From: Methanobacteriota archaeon
GTDB taxonomy: Archaea; Thermoplasmatota; DTKX01; VGTL01
Length of the DNA stretch: 58,445 nucleotides
NCBI GenBank assembly: GCA_016874675.1
Contig: VGTL01000009.1
Coordinates: 1 to 58,445 of the forward strand
Direction of reading: 5' to 3'
The notes below the pieces were generated by a model. That model searched no databases. It was given only the letters and a program-made list of their open reading frames with translations, and had not been told where the DNA came from. Position numbers and translations under genes: made by a program. Of the stretch, positions 1 to 13,920 are shown in pieces. The stretch's first letter is position 1. Every line of letters begins with the position of its first letter.

Positions 1-2
1 CG

Positions 3-59
3 TCATTGGTGAACGAGTACGTTAAGTTGGGAGAAAAGTACAAGTGGAAAACTGGCTGA
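3..59 (+). CDS. Possible C-terminal end of a CDS entering from the left edge
   Basis: An open frame enters from the left edge and ends at a TGA at 57-59 after 18 codons; it reads SLVNEYVKLGEKYKWKTG. The residue mix is protein-like, with AT-richer codons than the rest of the window. Too little is present to name a family, and the frame could be chance. Confidence 0.25.
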   Translation, partial: SLVNEYVKLGEKYKWKTG

Positions 60-800
60 GGAGATGATAGGTTTGATTACCCCGAAAGCGATATGGAATC
101 CTGGCAGGAAGGCAACCTTGCACTATCTTTGAAATGATAGGCTTTCTAGAAATCCTACTATATAAAAGCAATCGATTCCCCTCTTGATATTGTCTATTGC
201 AGCAATCAGTGGTTGCCGACCGCCAATAATCCCCTTGAACCTCCCATGAACGATTTTACGATTTCCATGCTTTCCCGGGATACCCTGGCAAACCGGGTGG
301 CCATTTGGCCCAATGAACCATACGCCAATCGGACATAATCCTTGTCCATGAGGTTCTAGACCGATAGCAATCCCGGTCCGTCTCTCTGGAACTGCCGTTC
401 AATATCGCCGTTTCCACAAATTCTCCGACAATGCCTTTTTAACTTTCGGAACTCGCATTCTTTCGGTGTGTTCGTCCTTGGCAGTTTTTTTGGATCTTTT
501 TAGTAGTGGGCAAGCTTGCCTTCTTTCCCAAGCGGCCTAATGGCCACCCCGGAGATTGACGGGCCAACCGAGTATGGCTCCGGCCGCTCGCTCGCCCGGC
601 TGAACGCCGGGGCGAGCGAGCGACGAATGAGCAGATAGCCCCCAATCAATCCGGGGTGCACGTCTGGAGGTGCCCACGTCCGGGGTCCGGTGCAGGATGT
701 CCCCAGGGCGTTTTTAGGATAGCCGCTTCGTTGATATACTGGATTCATAGAACGAAAGGACCAGGGTCCGGAGGTAGGGCGAACCAATATCGTCGTCGTA
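60..800. other. Low-GC spacer with no convincing gene; one strong hairpin
   Basis: This stretch is visibly poorer in GC than the rest of the window up to about 500. Short frames here lack start signals or natural composition. On the minus strand at about 255-425 two consecutive short frames in the same phase (interrupted by a stop) have plausible codon use, so a decayed gene or mobile element remnant is possible but unproven. A near-perfect palindrome lies at 585-622: arms CGCTCGCTCGCCCGGC and GCCGGGGCGAGCGAGCG around a 5-base loop. A GAGCGAGC-type hairpin also occurs in the tRNA-linked units at 29640-29665 and 31280-31315. Confidence 0.4.
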
Positions 801-1063
801 CCCTTGCTCCCTTGCTGCCTTGCTCCCTTGCTGCCTTCCCTTGCTGCCTCCGCAGGCGACCGAAGGTCGCCGCGGCCGAGAAGACCGCCGCAGCGGTCTT
901 CTACGGTGCTGCCTTGCTCCCTTGCTGCCTTGCTCCCTTGCTGCCTTCCCTTGCTGCCTCCGCAGGCGACCGAAGGTCGCCGCGGCCGAGAAGACCGCCG
1001 CAGCGGTCTTCTACGGTGCTGCCTTGCTCCCTTGCTGCCTTGTTGCCTTGTTGCCTTGCTGCC
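801..1063 (-). repeat. Gene-end low-complexity array after rpoA2, containing a 110-bp tandem duplication
   Basis: Read on the rpoA2 strand, the array begins directly at the TAA stop with repeats of AAGGCAGC (period 8, variants AAGGCAAC and AAGGGAGC). Two essentially identical 110-bp units (802-911 and 912-1021) follow. Each holds a block of octamers plus two hairpins, GGCGACC-GGTCGCC and GAAGACCGC-GCGGTCTTC. Unlike most other arrays in the window, only the purine-rich arm is present and the hairpins are internal. Confidence 0.85.
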
Positions 1064-5127
<4,064 letters not shown>

Positions 5128-5159
5128 GAGATCACCTCTCGGTCTTCCTCCCCTTCATC

Positions 5160-8100
5160 CTATTTGAGGTCCTCCAGCTGAAGCCTCATCGCGACCCCGA
5201 GCGAGAGCAGCTCGTCCATCAGGAGCTTGAAGGCGTAGCTCGTCTGGATGGGGTGGATGTTGCCCGTGTCGCCGCACACGGGGCACCGCAGGAAGCCGCG
5301 GCGGTCCAGCATCGCTATGTGGCCGCACTTGGGGTTGCCGCAGACGTACTGTATGGTGCCGTCGGACTCGTCGAGCAGCTTGTCCTTGATTACCATCGCC
5401 GCCCCGTGCCCGATGAGGCAGTCCCGCTCCATCTCGCCGAAGCGCAGCCCGCCCTGCCTGGCCCGCCCCTCCGTGGGCTGCCGGGTCAGTATCTGCACCG
5501 GCCCGCGCGAGCGCACGTGCAGCTTGCCCGAGGCCATGTGGTGGAGCTTCTGGTAGTAGATGACGCCGATGAATATCTCGGCCTCTATCATCTTGCCGGT
5601 CTTCCCGTCGTACATCCGCTCCTTGCCGTTGTTTTTGAAGCCGTTCCCGATGAGGGCCTCCCGGAGGTCGGGCTCGTTCTCGCCCGAAAATCCCGTGCCG
5701 TCTATCACCCGGCCCTCCATGGAGCCCACCTTGCCGCCGATCATCTCGAGCACGTGGGCGACCGTCATGCGCGAGGGGATGGCGTGGGGGTTGATGACGA
5801 GGTCGGGCGTCATGCCGTCCCCCGTGAAGGGCATGTCCTCCTGCGGGACGATGAGCCCTATTACGCCCTTCTGCCCGTGGCGGCTTGCGAACTTGTCGCC
5901 GAGCTCGGGGATGCGCTCGTCGCGCACGTGCACCTTGACCATCCGGGAGCCGTTCTCGCTCTCGGTCAGGAGGACGTTGTCCACCCAGCCCTGCTCGCCG
6001 TGGCGCACGGTTACGGAGGTCTCCCGGCGCTTCTGGGGCGTCAGGAAGTCGGTCTGCTCCTCCAAAAAGCGGGGGGGCGAGGTCTTGCCCACGAGGACGT
6101 CGCCGCCCTTGACGTAGACCTCGGGGCTTATGAGGCCGTCCTCGTCGAGCGAGTTGTAGGTGACGTCCACCCTGGCCCCGCGTATGTCGGGGGAGGGTAT
6201 CTCGAAGTGGTCCTCCTGGCCGCCCGGGTAGCGCCTCTCCTCGGCCCGGTAGGTGCGCAGGAAATGCGAGCGCCCGAGCCCGCGCTCTATCGAGGCGCGG
6301 TTGAAGACGAGGGCGTCCTCCATGTTGTAGCCGTAGTAGGAGAGCACCGCCACCACGAAGTTCTGGCCCGCCGGTCGCTTGCGGAAGTTCACGAAGTCCA
6401 TCGCCTTGGTCTGCACTATCGGGACGTGGGGGTAGTGCAGCATGTGCGAGCGGGTGTCGGGCCGGATGCGGCAGTTGGCGGACGCCAGTCCGAGGCTCTG
6501 CTTGGCCATGCCGGCGCCCATGGTGTTTCTGGGCGACGAGTTGTGCTCGGGGTAGGGTATGAGCGAGGTGCAGACGCCCAGTATGACCATCGGGTCTATC
6601 TCGAGGTGGGTGTGGTCGGCCGAAAGGTCCTTTTCGGCCACCGCGATGAAGGCGTTCTCCTCCTCCTCGGCGTCCAGCCACTCGATGACCCCCTCGCGCA
6701 CCAGATTCTCGATGCCGATGCGCCGGGAGCGCAGGTCCTCCATGTGGCGCTTCGAGAGCAGTATCTTCCCGTTTTTGACCACGAGCAGCGGCCGCCTGAG
6801 GCGCCCCTCGTCGCAGTTGATGATTATCTCGTTGGTGGTGTCGTCGTGGCGGATGTTTATCTCCGATGACTGGAGGCCCTGGCGGCGCCTCTCGCGTATC
6901 TCGTCGCTGAGCTCCCGGGCCTTCTCGTACATGCCCACGAGGTCGCCGTTCACGTACACCCGCGTCTCGGTCACGTGCTGCCCGCCCTTGATCTCCTTGA
7001 GGCCCAGATTGTTGAGGAACCACTTGACCTCGTCCTCGTCGTAGCCGCGCGTGACGTCGACTATGAGGGCGCAGTTCTTGACGAGGCCGCAGTTCTGGCC
7101 CTCGGGGGTCTCGTTGGGGCAGAGCCTCCCCCACTGGGTCGGGTGGAGGTCGCGCGCCTCGAAGTGGGGCTGCGAGCGCGTGAGCGGCGAGGTGACGCGC
7201 CGAAGGTGCGACAGCGTAGCCATGTTGCAGGTGCGGTCCAGGAGCTGCGAGACGCCGACGCGGCCGCCCACCCAGTTGCCGGTGGCCAGGGCGTGGAAGA
7301 GCCTCTGGGAGAGTATGTCCGGCCGTATCGCCGACGAGATCTTGAGGTCGCGCCTTCGGCCGAACCCGCGCTCGAGCTGGTACTTGAGGTCCTTGCACAG
7401 GTTGGTGAAGGCCACCCGGAACAGGTCCTCCATGAGGTCCCCGGCGAGCTTGAGCCGCTTGTTGGCGTAGTGGTCCTTGTCGTCCTCCTTGCGCTTGTTG
7501 AGCGAGAGCTCCAGGACCGAGCGGGCGATGCGCCCCAGGAAGATGGCCTTCTTGAAGCGGTCCTTGCGGGTGTCGCCCAGGTGGGGCAGTAGCGAGCGGT
7601 CGATGATGGACTCGACCTTCTTCGTGCGGTACTCCTTGGCCTGCCCGGTGGCGAACTTCTTCTCGAGGTAGATTATCGCGTCGTCGGTCGAGAACACGCC
7701 GTCGGGCGGGTAGAGCTTCTTGTCCTGGCACTCCTCGAGGTTCGCGTAGACGATGTTGGACATCGCCGGGTCCGACACTATCGCCCGGTGGATGTCCTCG
7801 TCCTTCTCCATCCCCAGCGCCTTCAGGAGGACCACGAGCGGGATCTGGCCCGACGCCGCCGGCACGGACACGATGAGCATGCCGTCGGTCTTCTTCTCGA
7901 CGACCGTCAGGGCCCGGTAGCCCTCCTTCTGCGAGAACACCTTGGCTATCTCGATTCGGTGGCCGTAGCGCTCGTCGTACTCGACCATCACGCGGTTGGG
8001 GGCGAGGTCCTCGAGCGATATGAGCACCCGCTCGGTGCCCGAGATTATGAAGTAGCCGCCCATGTCGAGGGGGTCCTCGCCCATCTCGACGAGCCGGCGG

Positions 8101-8621
8101 TTGTACTCCGCCCCGGTGAGCTCGCCCTCGGTCTTTATGTTGTCCTGGTGGAGGTTGCACTTGCGCGAGCGGACCATTATCGGGAGGTCGCCGATGTGGA
8201 CCTTCTCGGGCTCGCGGTCGATGCCGTTCTCCACCACGGTGAACTCGAGGTAGATGGGCGCCTTGTAGGTCAGCGACCTGAGCCTCGCCTCGATGGGCGA
8301 CAGCTCGTGCGAGGAGCCGTCGGCCTCCTTGACCACCGGGAGCCCCACGCTTATCGTGGGCCGGGCCCGGGGCGAGACCTCCCCCGTGTTGGGGTCGCGG
8401 ATGCGGCCCATGTGGATCTCGATGTTCTCGTGCCCGCTCTTGTCGAGCTCGAGCTTTATCATGCCCCGGTCGGTGTCGTCCTCGCTGACGCGGACGTTGT
8501 CCACGATGCGCTGCATCCGGCTGTTGGGATTGTCCGGCGTCGGGAGGAACGCATTGAACGAATCCGTGTGATGGTTCACGATGCTCCTGTTTCGGAAGAA
8601 GAACTCCACAAGCTCCTGCAT
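5160..8621 (-). CDS. rpoB: DNA-directed RNA polymerase subunit B, unsplit (RpoB)
   Basis: This is the second-largest RNAP subunit (beta/Rpb2 family), with 1153 residues in one chain. Many methanogens and haloarchaea split this protein into B'' and B'; the single chain here agrees with Thermoplasmata and with Thermococcales and Crenarchaeota. It opens with [20 protein letters not shown], typical of archaeal B. The hybrid-binding region includes [14 protein letters not shown], and the C-terminal clamp zinc ribbon reads CGNPKC-CPVC near residues 1093-1118. A GAGGGGG ribosome-binding site precedes the ATG. rpoH ends 12 bases upstream. Confidence 0.98.
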   Translation of the reverse strand: MQELVEFFFRNRSIVNHHTDSFNAFLPTPDNPNSRMQRIVDNVRVSEDDTDRGMIKLELDKSGHENIEIHMGRIRDPNTGEVSPRARPTISVGLPVVKEADGSSHELSPIEARLRSLTYKAPIYLEFTVVENGIDREPEKVHIGDLPIMVRSRKCNLHQDNIKTEGELTGAEYNRRLVEMGEDPLDMGGYFIISGTERVLISLEDLAPNRVMVEYDERYGHRIEIAKVFSQKEGYRALTVVEKKTDGMLIVSVPAASGQIPLVVLLKALGMEKDEDIHRAIVSDPAMSNIVYANLEECQDKKLYPPDGVFSTDDAIIYLEKKFATGQAKEYRTKKVESIIDRSLLPHLGDTRKDRFKKAIFLGRIARSVLELSLNKRKEDDKDHYANKRLKLAGDLMEDLFRVAFTNLCKDLKYQLERGFGRRRDLKISSAIRPDILSQRLFHALATGNWVGGRVGVSQLLDRTCNMATLSHLRRVTSPLTRSQPHFEARDLHPTQWGRLCPNETPEGQNCGLVKNCALIVDVTRGYDEDEVKWFLNNLGLKEIKGGQHVTETRVYVNGDLVGMYEKARELSDEIRERRRQGLQSSEINIRHDDTTNEIIINCDEGRLRRPLLVVKNGKILLSKRHMEDLRSRRIGIENLVREGVIEWLDAEEEENAFIAVAEKDLSADHTHLEIDPMVILGVCTSLIPYPEHNSSPRNTMGAGMAKQSLGLASANCRIRPDTRSHMLHYPHVPIVQTKAMDFVNFRKRPAGQNFVVAVLSYYGYNMEDALVFNRASIERGLGRSHFLRTYRAEERRYPGGQEDHFEIPSPDIRGARVDVTYNSLDEDGLISPEVYVKGGDVLVGKTSPPRFLEEQTDFLTPQKRRETSVTVRHGEQGWVDNVLLTESENGSRMVKVHVRDERIPELGDKFASRHGQKGVIGLIVPQEDMPFTGDGMTPDLVINPHAIPSRMTVAHVLEMIGGKVGSMEGRVIDGTGFSGENEPDLREALIGNGFKNNGKERMYDGKTGKMIEAEIFIGVIYYQKLHHMASGKLHVRSRGPVQILTRQPTEGRARQGGLRFGEMERDCLIGHGAAMVIKDKLLDESDGTIQYVCGNPKCGHIAMLDRRGFLRCPVCGDTGNIHPIQTSYAFKLLMDELLSLGVAMRLQLEDLK

Positions 8622-8633
8622 TTACATGCCCCC

Positions 8634-8915
8634 TCAATCGACGACGACGCGGTAGGTGAAGTAGAGCCCCGCCGTCTCGCTCTTTCGGAAGATTTTGATT
8701 ATTCGGCCCCGGCGGATCTCCTCGCCCGCCTTGGCCTCCAGCGACTGGACGCACGGGTCCGTGCGGCGGATCTTGGGAAGGGCGTCCTTGGTGGTCCTGT
8801 ACCTTGCCAGGACATCCTGCTCCTCCTTCTGGTCCAGCAGGATGTGCGTCGGGACGAGCTGGTGGCTCATCACGCTGAACCTGGTCTCGCTCTCGGGTTG
8901 GGCCTTCTCTGCCAT
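8634..8915 (-). CDS. rpoH: DNA-directed RNA polymerase subunit H (RpoH, Rpb5 C-terminal type)
   Basis: Small RNAP subunit H, equivalent to the C-terminal domain of eukaryotic Rpb5. It has about 93 residues from the ATG at 8915, somewhat longer than the usual 75-85 because of a polar N-terminal stretch. The conserved core starts VMSHQLVPTHILL and ends in the basic RIIKIFRKSETAGLYFTYRVVV. An in-frame GTG lies 9 bases upstream; the ATG is preferred because GAGGTG sits 6 bases before it. First protein gene of the polymerase operon; no TATA box is seen in the 67 bases separating it from tRNA-Lys. Confidence 0.95.
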   Translation of the reverse strand: MAEKAQPESETRFSVMSHQLVPTHILLDQKEEQDVLARYRTTKDALPKIRRTDPCVQSLEAKAGEEIRRGRIIKIFRKSETAGLYFTYRVVVD

Positions 8916-8982
8916 CTTCCTCACCTCTCCTTCCCGCTGCCTCCGCCAGTCGCGCCCGATCGCGGCACTGTCGGTTCCTTTG

Positions 8983-9147
8983 CGGGCCTGAGGGGATTCG
9001 AACCCCCGGCCACCTGGTGTCTACGCCCGCGCCCGAAGGCCCGGGCATAAAAGCCAGATGCTCTTTCTAGGGACGCCTCATCCGGCCCCGCGCCGGCGGC
9101 GCGGGGTTCTCCCGACAGGTCGTCCTACCTAGCTGAGCTACAGGCCC
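8983..9147 (-). tRNA. tRNA-Lys(UUU) interrupted by two apparent introns
   Basis: The 165-base gene folds into a 74-base tRNA only if two segments are removed. Exon 1 is 9147-9126 (acceptor GGGCCTG, first D-stem strand GCTC, D loop). Exon 2 is 9063-9048 (GAGC, anticodon stem TCTGG, loop CTTTTA with anticodon TTT). Exon 3 is 9018-8983 (A38, CCAGG, variable TGGCC, T-arm, CAGGCCC, discriminator G). Intron 2 (9047-9019, 29 bases) is at the canonical 37/38 site. Intron 1 (9125-9064, about 62 bases) splits the D arm. CTAGG/CCTAG and GACG/CGTC can pair around it, leaving a 3-base TAG bulge, as expected for a bulge-helix-bulge substrate. The exact intron 1 boundary is uncertain by 1-2 bases. Confidence 0.85.
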
Positions 9148-9237
9148 ACCAAGAAACCGGCACGCCGCCGTTGACGCCTCCTTTTCCCTTGAGAACAATC
9201 CTGTAAAACGGCCCGGGAACACCCCGGGGTACCCGTA

Positions 9238-9250
9238 CCATATATAAAGC
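9238..9250 (-). promoter_or_regulatory. TATA box of the tRNA-Lys / RNA polymerase operon
   Basis: CTTTATATATGG on the minus strand is the only clear TATA element upstream of tRNA-Lys and rpoH. Expected transcription start is near 9218, giving a leader of about 70 bases before the tRNA. Confidence 0.6.
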
Positions 9251-9538
9251 ATAGATTAGGCACGTGCATAGAAAATATCCTATTTAAACTTAACTAAAAT
9301 GGAACATATATTTGGCTTTTATTCTAAGAAGGGATCATTTACTGTCTTTGCCCGTTATATTCACAGGTACCGGACAATATAGTTACATTCCAATTTATCA
9401 GAATATATATCTGTAATTAAATGTTAATCGAGCCCCATAATATCGTGAATTTCACCAGAGGGTGAGCCAGCCAATCACCCGACCAGGGGGCCGTCCTTAC
9501 TCAAGATTGAATACGCCAAAACCCGTTGGGGGCCGGCG
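9251..9538. other. AT-rich divergent promoter region
   Basis: This gap separates the polymerase operon from the thiolase gene and is strikingly AT-rich up to about 9450, against GC-rich flanks. It holds several TATA-like stretches (near 9366, 9404 and 9437) that could serve the rightward thiolase gene. No ORF or structured RNA is apparent. Confidence 0.5.
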
Positions 9539-10663
9539 ATGCCCGGACCTTTCATCGCCTCGGCCGCCTGCACGGCCTTCGGCAAAAGGAGCGAGACGCT
9601 CGTCGAGCTTTTGGCCGAATGCTCCCGGAAGGCCCTCGACGGGAGGGAGGCGGACGCCCTCTTCGTCGGCGCCCAGAACCCCGAGGAGCTCGCCGGCACG
9701 GGCAACCTGTCCACCGCCCTCTCGGACGCCCTCGCGATGGCGCCCCGCCCTGCCGTGAGGGTGGAGTGCGCCTCCGCTTCGGGCGCGGCGGTGCTGGAGC
9801 AGGCCGCCCGCTGCGTCGCCTCCGGGCGGTACCGCACGGTCCTGGTGGCGGCGGGAGAGCGCATGACGCACCTTCCGACCGGGCGCGTGAGCGCGATACT
9901 GGCCGAGGTGCTCTCCCCTCTCGAGAGGGCGCTGGGGCTGACCATGGCCTCGCTCGCGGCCCTCTCGACGCGCGCCTACATGCACCGCCACGGGCTCACC
10001 CGCGAGGAGCTGGCACTGGTGCCTGTCAAGAGCCACGGGAACGCCCTCCTCAACCCGATAGCCCACTTCCGGAAGGCCATAACCGTGCAGGACGTGCTCG
10101 AGAGCCGGCCGGTCTCCGACCCGCTCAGGGTCTACGACTGCTCGGCGGTCTCGGACGGCGCGGCGGCGGTCGTGCTCTCCTCGGAGCGGGGGGAGGTCAG
10201 GGTGGCGGGGATCGGGCACGGGACGGACGCCCTGGCGGTCCAGCACCGGGAGGACCTGTGCTCCCTTCGCGCCACCCGGGAGGCGGCGAGGCAGGCCTTC
10301 GCGGAGGCCAGTTGCGGGCCTGGGGAGGTCGACGTCGTCGAGGCGCACGACGCGTTCAGCATACTGGAGCTCATCGACCTCGAGGACCTCGGGTTCTTCC
10401 CCGCGGGTGGGGCGCGCCGGGCCCTCGTGAAGGGCGAGACACAGCTTGGGGGCGCCCTCCCGGTCAACGTCTCCGGCGGCCTCAAGGCGCGGGGGCACCC
10501 GGTCGGGGCAAGCGGCCTGGCGCAGGTCGTCGAGCTCTTCGACCAGCTGACGGGGAACGCCGGCCGCAGGCAAGTGGACGGAGCAGCCGTGGGGCTGGCG
10601 CAGAGCATAGGGGGCTTCGGCTCGAACAACCTGGTCACCGTCCTCAGGAGGGTGGGAGCTTGA
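9539..10663 (+). CDS. Archaeal thiolase-family protein (acetyl-CoA acetyltransferase type)
   Basis: A 374-residue thiolase-fold protein of the archaeal/SCP2 branch. Its likely reaction is condensation of acetyl-CoA to acetoacetyl-CoA, the first step of the mevalonate pathway. The nucleophilic Cys is C77 in VECASASGAA. The later active-site His lies in GLKARGHPVGASG near residue 320, and VEAHDAFS is the usual NEAF-type motif. The downstream gene overlaps by 4 bases and encodes a DUF35 zinc-ribbon/OB protein; in archaea such proteins bridge thiolase and HMG-CoA synthase. HMG-CoA synthase, normally the third member, is not adjacent here. A role other than the mevalonate pathway cannot be excluded. 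Confidence 0.85.
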   Translation: MPGPFIASAACTAFGKRSETLVELLAECSRKALDGREADALFVGAQNPEELAGTGNLSTALSDALAMAPRPAVRVECASASGAAVLEQAARCVASGRYRTVLVAAGERMTHLPTGRVSAILAEVLSPLERALGLTMASLAALSTRAYMHRHGLTREELALVPVKSHGNALLNPIAHFRKAITVQDVLESRPVSDPLRVYDCSAVSDGAAAVVLSSERGEVRVAGIGHGTDALAVQHREDLCSLRATREAARQAFAEASCGPGEVDVVEAHDAFSILELIDLEDLGFFPAGGARRALVKGETQLGGALPVNVSGGLKARGHPVGASGLAQVVELFDQLTGNAGRRQVDGAAVGLAQSIGGFGSNNLVTVLRRVGA

Positions 10664-10977
10664 GCGTCCCCGGCCGACCGGAGACACTGGAGGCGTCCCG
10701 CTGCACCGCCTGCGGGAGGCACTCGCTGCCGCCCGGGCCCCGCTGCCCCCATTGCGGCGCCGGGACCCGGCTTGTCGAGGTGGGTCGCGGCGGAAGGGTG
10801 CTGAGCTGGACCACGGTCCATGTTACCCCCGAGGGCGTGCCCGCGCCTAGAACGGTGGCGCTGGTCGGCCTCGATTGCGGGGCGGCGGTGCTCTGCCTGG
10901 TGGAGGGCGGCCGGGTCCCGGAGATGGCGGGCCGCGTCGAGGTCCGGTTCGCCGACGGCGTTCACCGCATCGGATGA
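10660..10977 (+). CDS. DUF35 OB-fold / zinc-ribbon acyl-CoA-associated protein
   Basis: A 105-residue protein with an N-terminal rubredoxin-like zinc ribbon (CTACG and CPHCG, about residues 15-34) followed by an OB-like beta domain, the standard DUF35 arrangement. Known members scaffold thiolase with HMG-CoA synthase and pass acetoacetyl-CoA between them. The start is a TTG overlapping the thiolase stop (TTGA), with AGGAGG 8 bases upstream; no in-frame ATG fits. Tight coupling to the thiolase supports a shared complex. Confidence 0.88.
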   Translation: MSVPGRPETLEASRCTACGRHSLPPGPRCPHCGAGTRLVEVGRGGRVLSWTTVHVTPEGVPAPRTVALVGLDCGAAVLCLVEGGRVPEMAGRVEVRFADGVHRIG

Positions 10978-11003
10978 GCTTCGGAAGATGGAAGTGAATT
11001 GAA

Positions 11004-11088
11004 CGCGGGGAGGGGGATTCGAACCCCCGGGGTGCAAAGCACCATTGGATTAGCAATCCAACGCCTTGCCTGGCTGGGCCATCCCCGC
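11004..11088 (-). tRNA. tRNA-Ser(GCU)
   Basis: An 85-base class II tRNA: acceptor GCGGGGA/TCCCCGC with discriminator G, anticodon stem TTGGA/TCCAA around TTGCTAA (anticodon GCT), long variable arm GGTGC-GCACC, and T arm GGGGG TTCGAAT CCCCC. No intron. It is convergent with the DUF35 gene, 26 bases away. Confidence 0.97.
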
Positions 11089-11241
11089 GCACCTGTTAGA
11101 GGTGTAAATCGCATCGGACATATAGAGGTTTGCGGGCCTCGGGAAGGGTCGGCAGGCGAGGGAGGCCGGGCAGGCTGAGCCCGGGCTGACCGACGTTTCT
11201 TGCCTAAAATGTCGTTGACGCCCGATGAAATTTGGTGCCCG

Positions 11242-11253
11242 GATTCCGCCAAT
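11242..11253 (-). other. 3' arm of the 16S rRNA processing stem
   Basis: On the minus strand this reads ATTGGCGGAATC and is a perfect 12-base complement of 12838-12849, on the other side of the 16S gene. Such flanking stems carry the bulge-helix-bulge cut by the archaeal splicing endonuclease. Between it and the 16S 3' end lies a small hairpin (CCCGTTA-TAACGGG, 11286-11303). Confidence 0.75.
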
Positions 11254-11327
11254 ATCGATGCAACAAGGCAGACCTGCCTCATCTTCCCGTTAGAGATAAC
11301 GGGCAGGACCACCATAGTTGATTACGT

Positions 11328-12795
<1,468 letters not shown>

Positions 12796-12837
12796 TGTTT
12801 TCGGAAATCCGGTCACAAAGACATTGGACTGGATTGG

Positions 12838-12849
12838 ATTGGCGGAATC
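12838..12849 (-). other. 5' arm of the 16S rRNA processing stem
   Basis: On the minus strand this reads GATTCCGCCAAT, pairing perfectly with 11242-11253 to enclose the 16S rRNA. The rest of 12796-13163 holds the 16S leader and promoter and no gene. Confidence 0.75.
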
Positions 12850-13045
12850 TAGGTATCACCGTTTCATCGAGCGTCAGAGCCCAGAGGTCCCGGCAGGCCG
12901 GTTTTTTGGGCTCTCCATCAGTCTGGCGACCCTTGGAGAGCGCATGCTCATTGCCGGAATTACATTCGAATTCCGCTCGCAGCGCGCGCCTTTTCGGGCC
13001 GCTCACCCATGATGTTGTATGGGTATTCCTCCTCTATGCCACATC

Positions 13046-13068
13046 CCATATATATTAGTTTCGAAAAC
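13046..13068 (-). promoter_or_regulatory. 16S rRNA promoter (BRE plus TATA)
   Basis: On the minus strand TTCGAAACT (BRE-like) runs directly into AATATATATGG, the best BRE/TATA combination in the window. Predicted transcription start is about 13026, giving a leader of about 230 bases that includes the 5' processing arm. Confidence 0.75.
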
Positions 13069-13163
13069 CTTCACCAGCTCCAGGGGCGGGACCCCCGCCA
13101 GCCCGATTTCACTGCCCGTCATGCCGACCGCAACCCCCTTTGCCCGCGGCTCGCTCCCCATCT

Positions 13164-13886
13164 TCACTTGTTGTACGGGTTCAATGATTCTTCGGGCATC
13201 AGCTCCCTGGGGTCCGAAAGCTGCTGGCGCGCCAGCTCGAACAGGAAGCGGTTGCTGTCGTTCTGGTGGGTGGGGCGCAGGCTTTCCAGCTTCTCGAAGT
13301 AGAGGGTCGAGTCGGAGGTCTTTCCGAGCCGGCGGGAGATCTCGCCGATCATGTAGAGAGTGTAGAGGTAGTCCTCGGGATCGTCCTGCAGAAGGCCGGC
13401 GGTCTCCTTGAGCCGGTTGAGCGCCAGCTCGCCGTTCCTGGAGGCCTCTTCGGGCTCGCTCCACCAGAACGCCTGAACGAAGCTGTGGGTGCGGTCGTGG
13501 ACTGTCTCGGATATGAGCCCCAGCGACTGGAGCAGGTCCCCGACCAGCGCGCCGAAGAGGAGCTTGGCCCCGATGGATCTCCCGATGCCTTCGCCGTGCT
13601 CCCGGAAGAGCCGCGCCAGGCCGTCCTCGAGCGCCTTGCGCTTCTCCCAGTGGATGTCCAATCCGAAGTACTCCTGGTCGGCGCAGAACTTGCACTTGCC
13701 GCACATGTGGTAATAGAGGGCCATCGGGTTCTCGCCGTTGTAGTTGGGGCGGAAGTCCGTTCTGCGGGTCTCGTAGCCGAAGCTTTTGAACTCCCAGGAT
13801 ATGAAGAAGAAGTTGCACACCGGGCAGACCAACGGGAGGGCATCGGCCTTCAGCCGGTCCCTCTCTACGTCGCGCTCCGGCTGCAT
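13164..13886 (-). CDS. DUF2225-like zinc-binding protein
   Basis: A 240-residue soluble protein of unknown function resembling the DUF2225 family. It begins with a CPVC pair (C21, C24), and a second Cys-rich element MCGKCKFCAD about 40 residues later completes a probable zinc site. The C-terminal half is helical and TPR-like (YLYTLYMIGEISRRLGKTSDSTLYFEKL). DUF2225 proteins are best known from Firmicutes and other bacteria. It is followed on the same strand by the gene pair for the flavoprotein and TYW1 (upstream of it in transcription). Family assignment is by motif pattern only. Confidence 0.65.
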   Translation of the reverse strand: MQPERDVERDRLKADALPLVCPVCNFFFISWEFKSFGYETRRTDFRPNYNGENPMALYYHMCGKCKFCADQEYFGLDIHWEKRKALEDGLARLFREHGEGIGRSIGAKLLFGALVGDLLQSLGLISETVHDRTHSFVQAFWWSEPEEASRNGELALNRLKETAGLLQDDPEDYLYTLYMIGEISRRLGKTSDSTLYFEKLESLRPTHQNDSNRFLFELARQQLSDPRELMPEESLNPYNK

Positions 13887-13920
13887 CAGATAGCACCCCC
13901 GTCGGGGCAGAACCGGGCGC

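Noticed and set aside
439-787. Short ORFs at 439-645 and 500-787
   Set aside because: They overlap one another on the same strand across a hairpin, with Arg/Ser-rich composition and no ribosome-binding site.
5155-9048. A 1297-codon open frame on the minus strand overlapping rpoB, and long open frames opposite rpoA1 and rpoB
   Set aside because: They are in other phases of clear polymerase genes, are Arg/Pro/Gly-rich and carry no motifs; GC-rich codon bias keeps shadow frames open.
8983-9147. Reading the gene as tRNA-Pro(GGG) with one intron, using stem ACCTG/CAGGT
   Set aside because: This needs a C at position 33, gives a poor D stem and only a 4-base variable region; the Lys(UUU) reading with two introns satisfies all cloverleaf positions.
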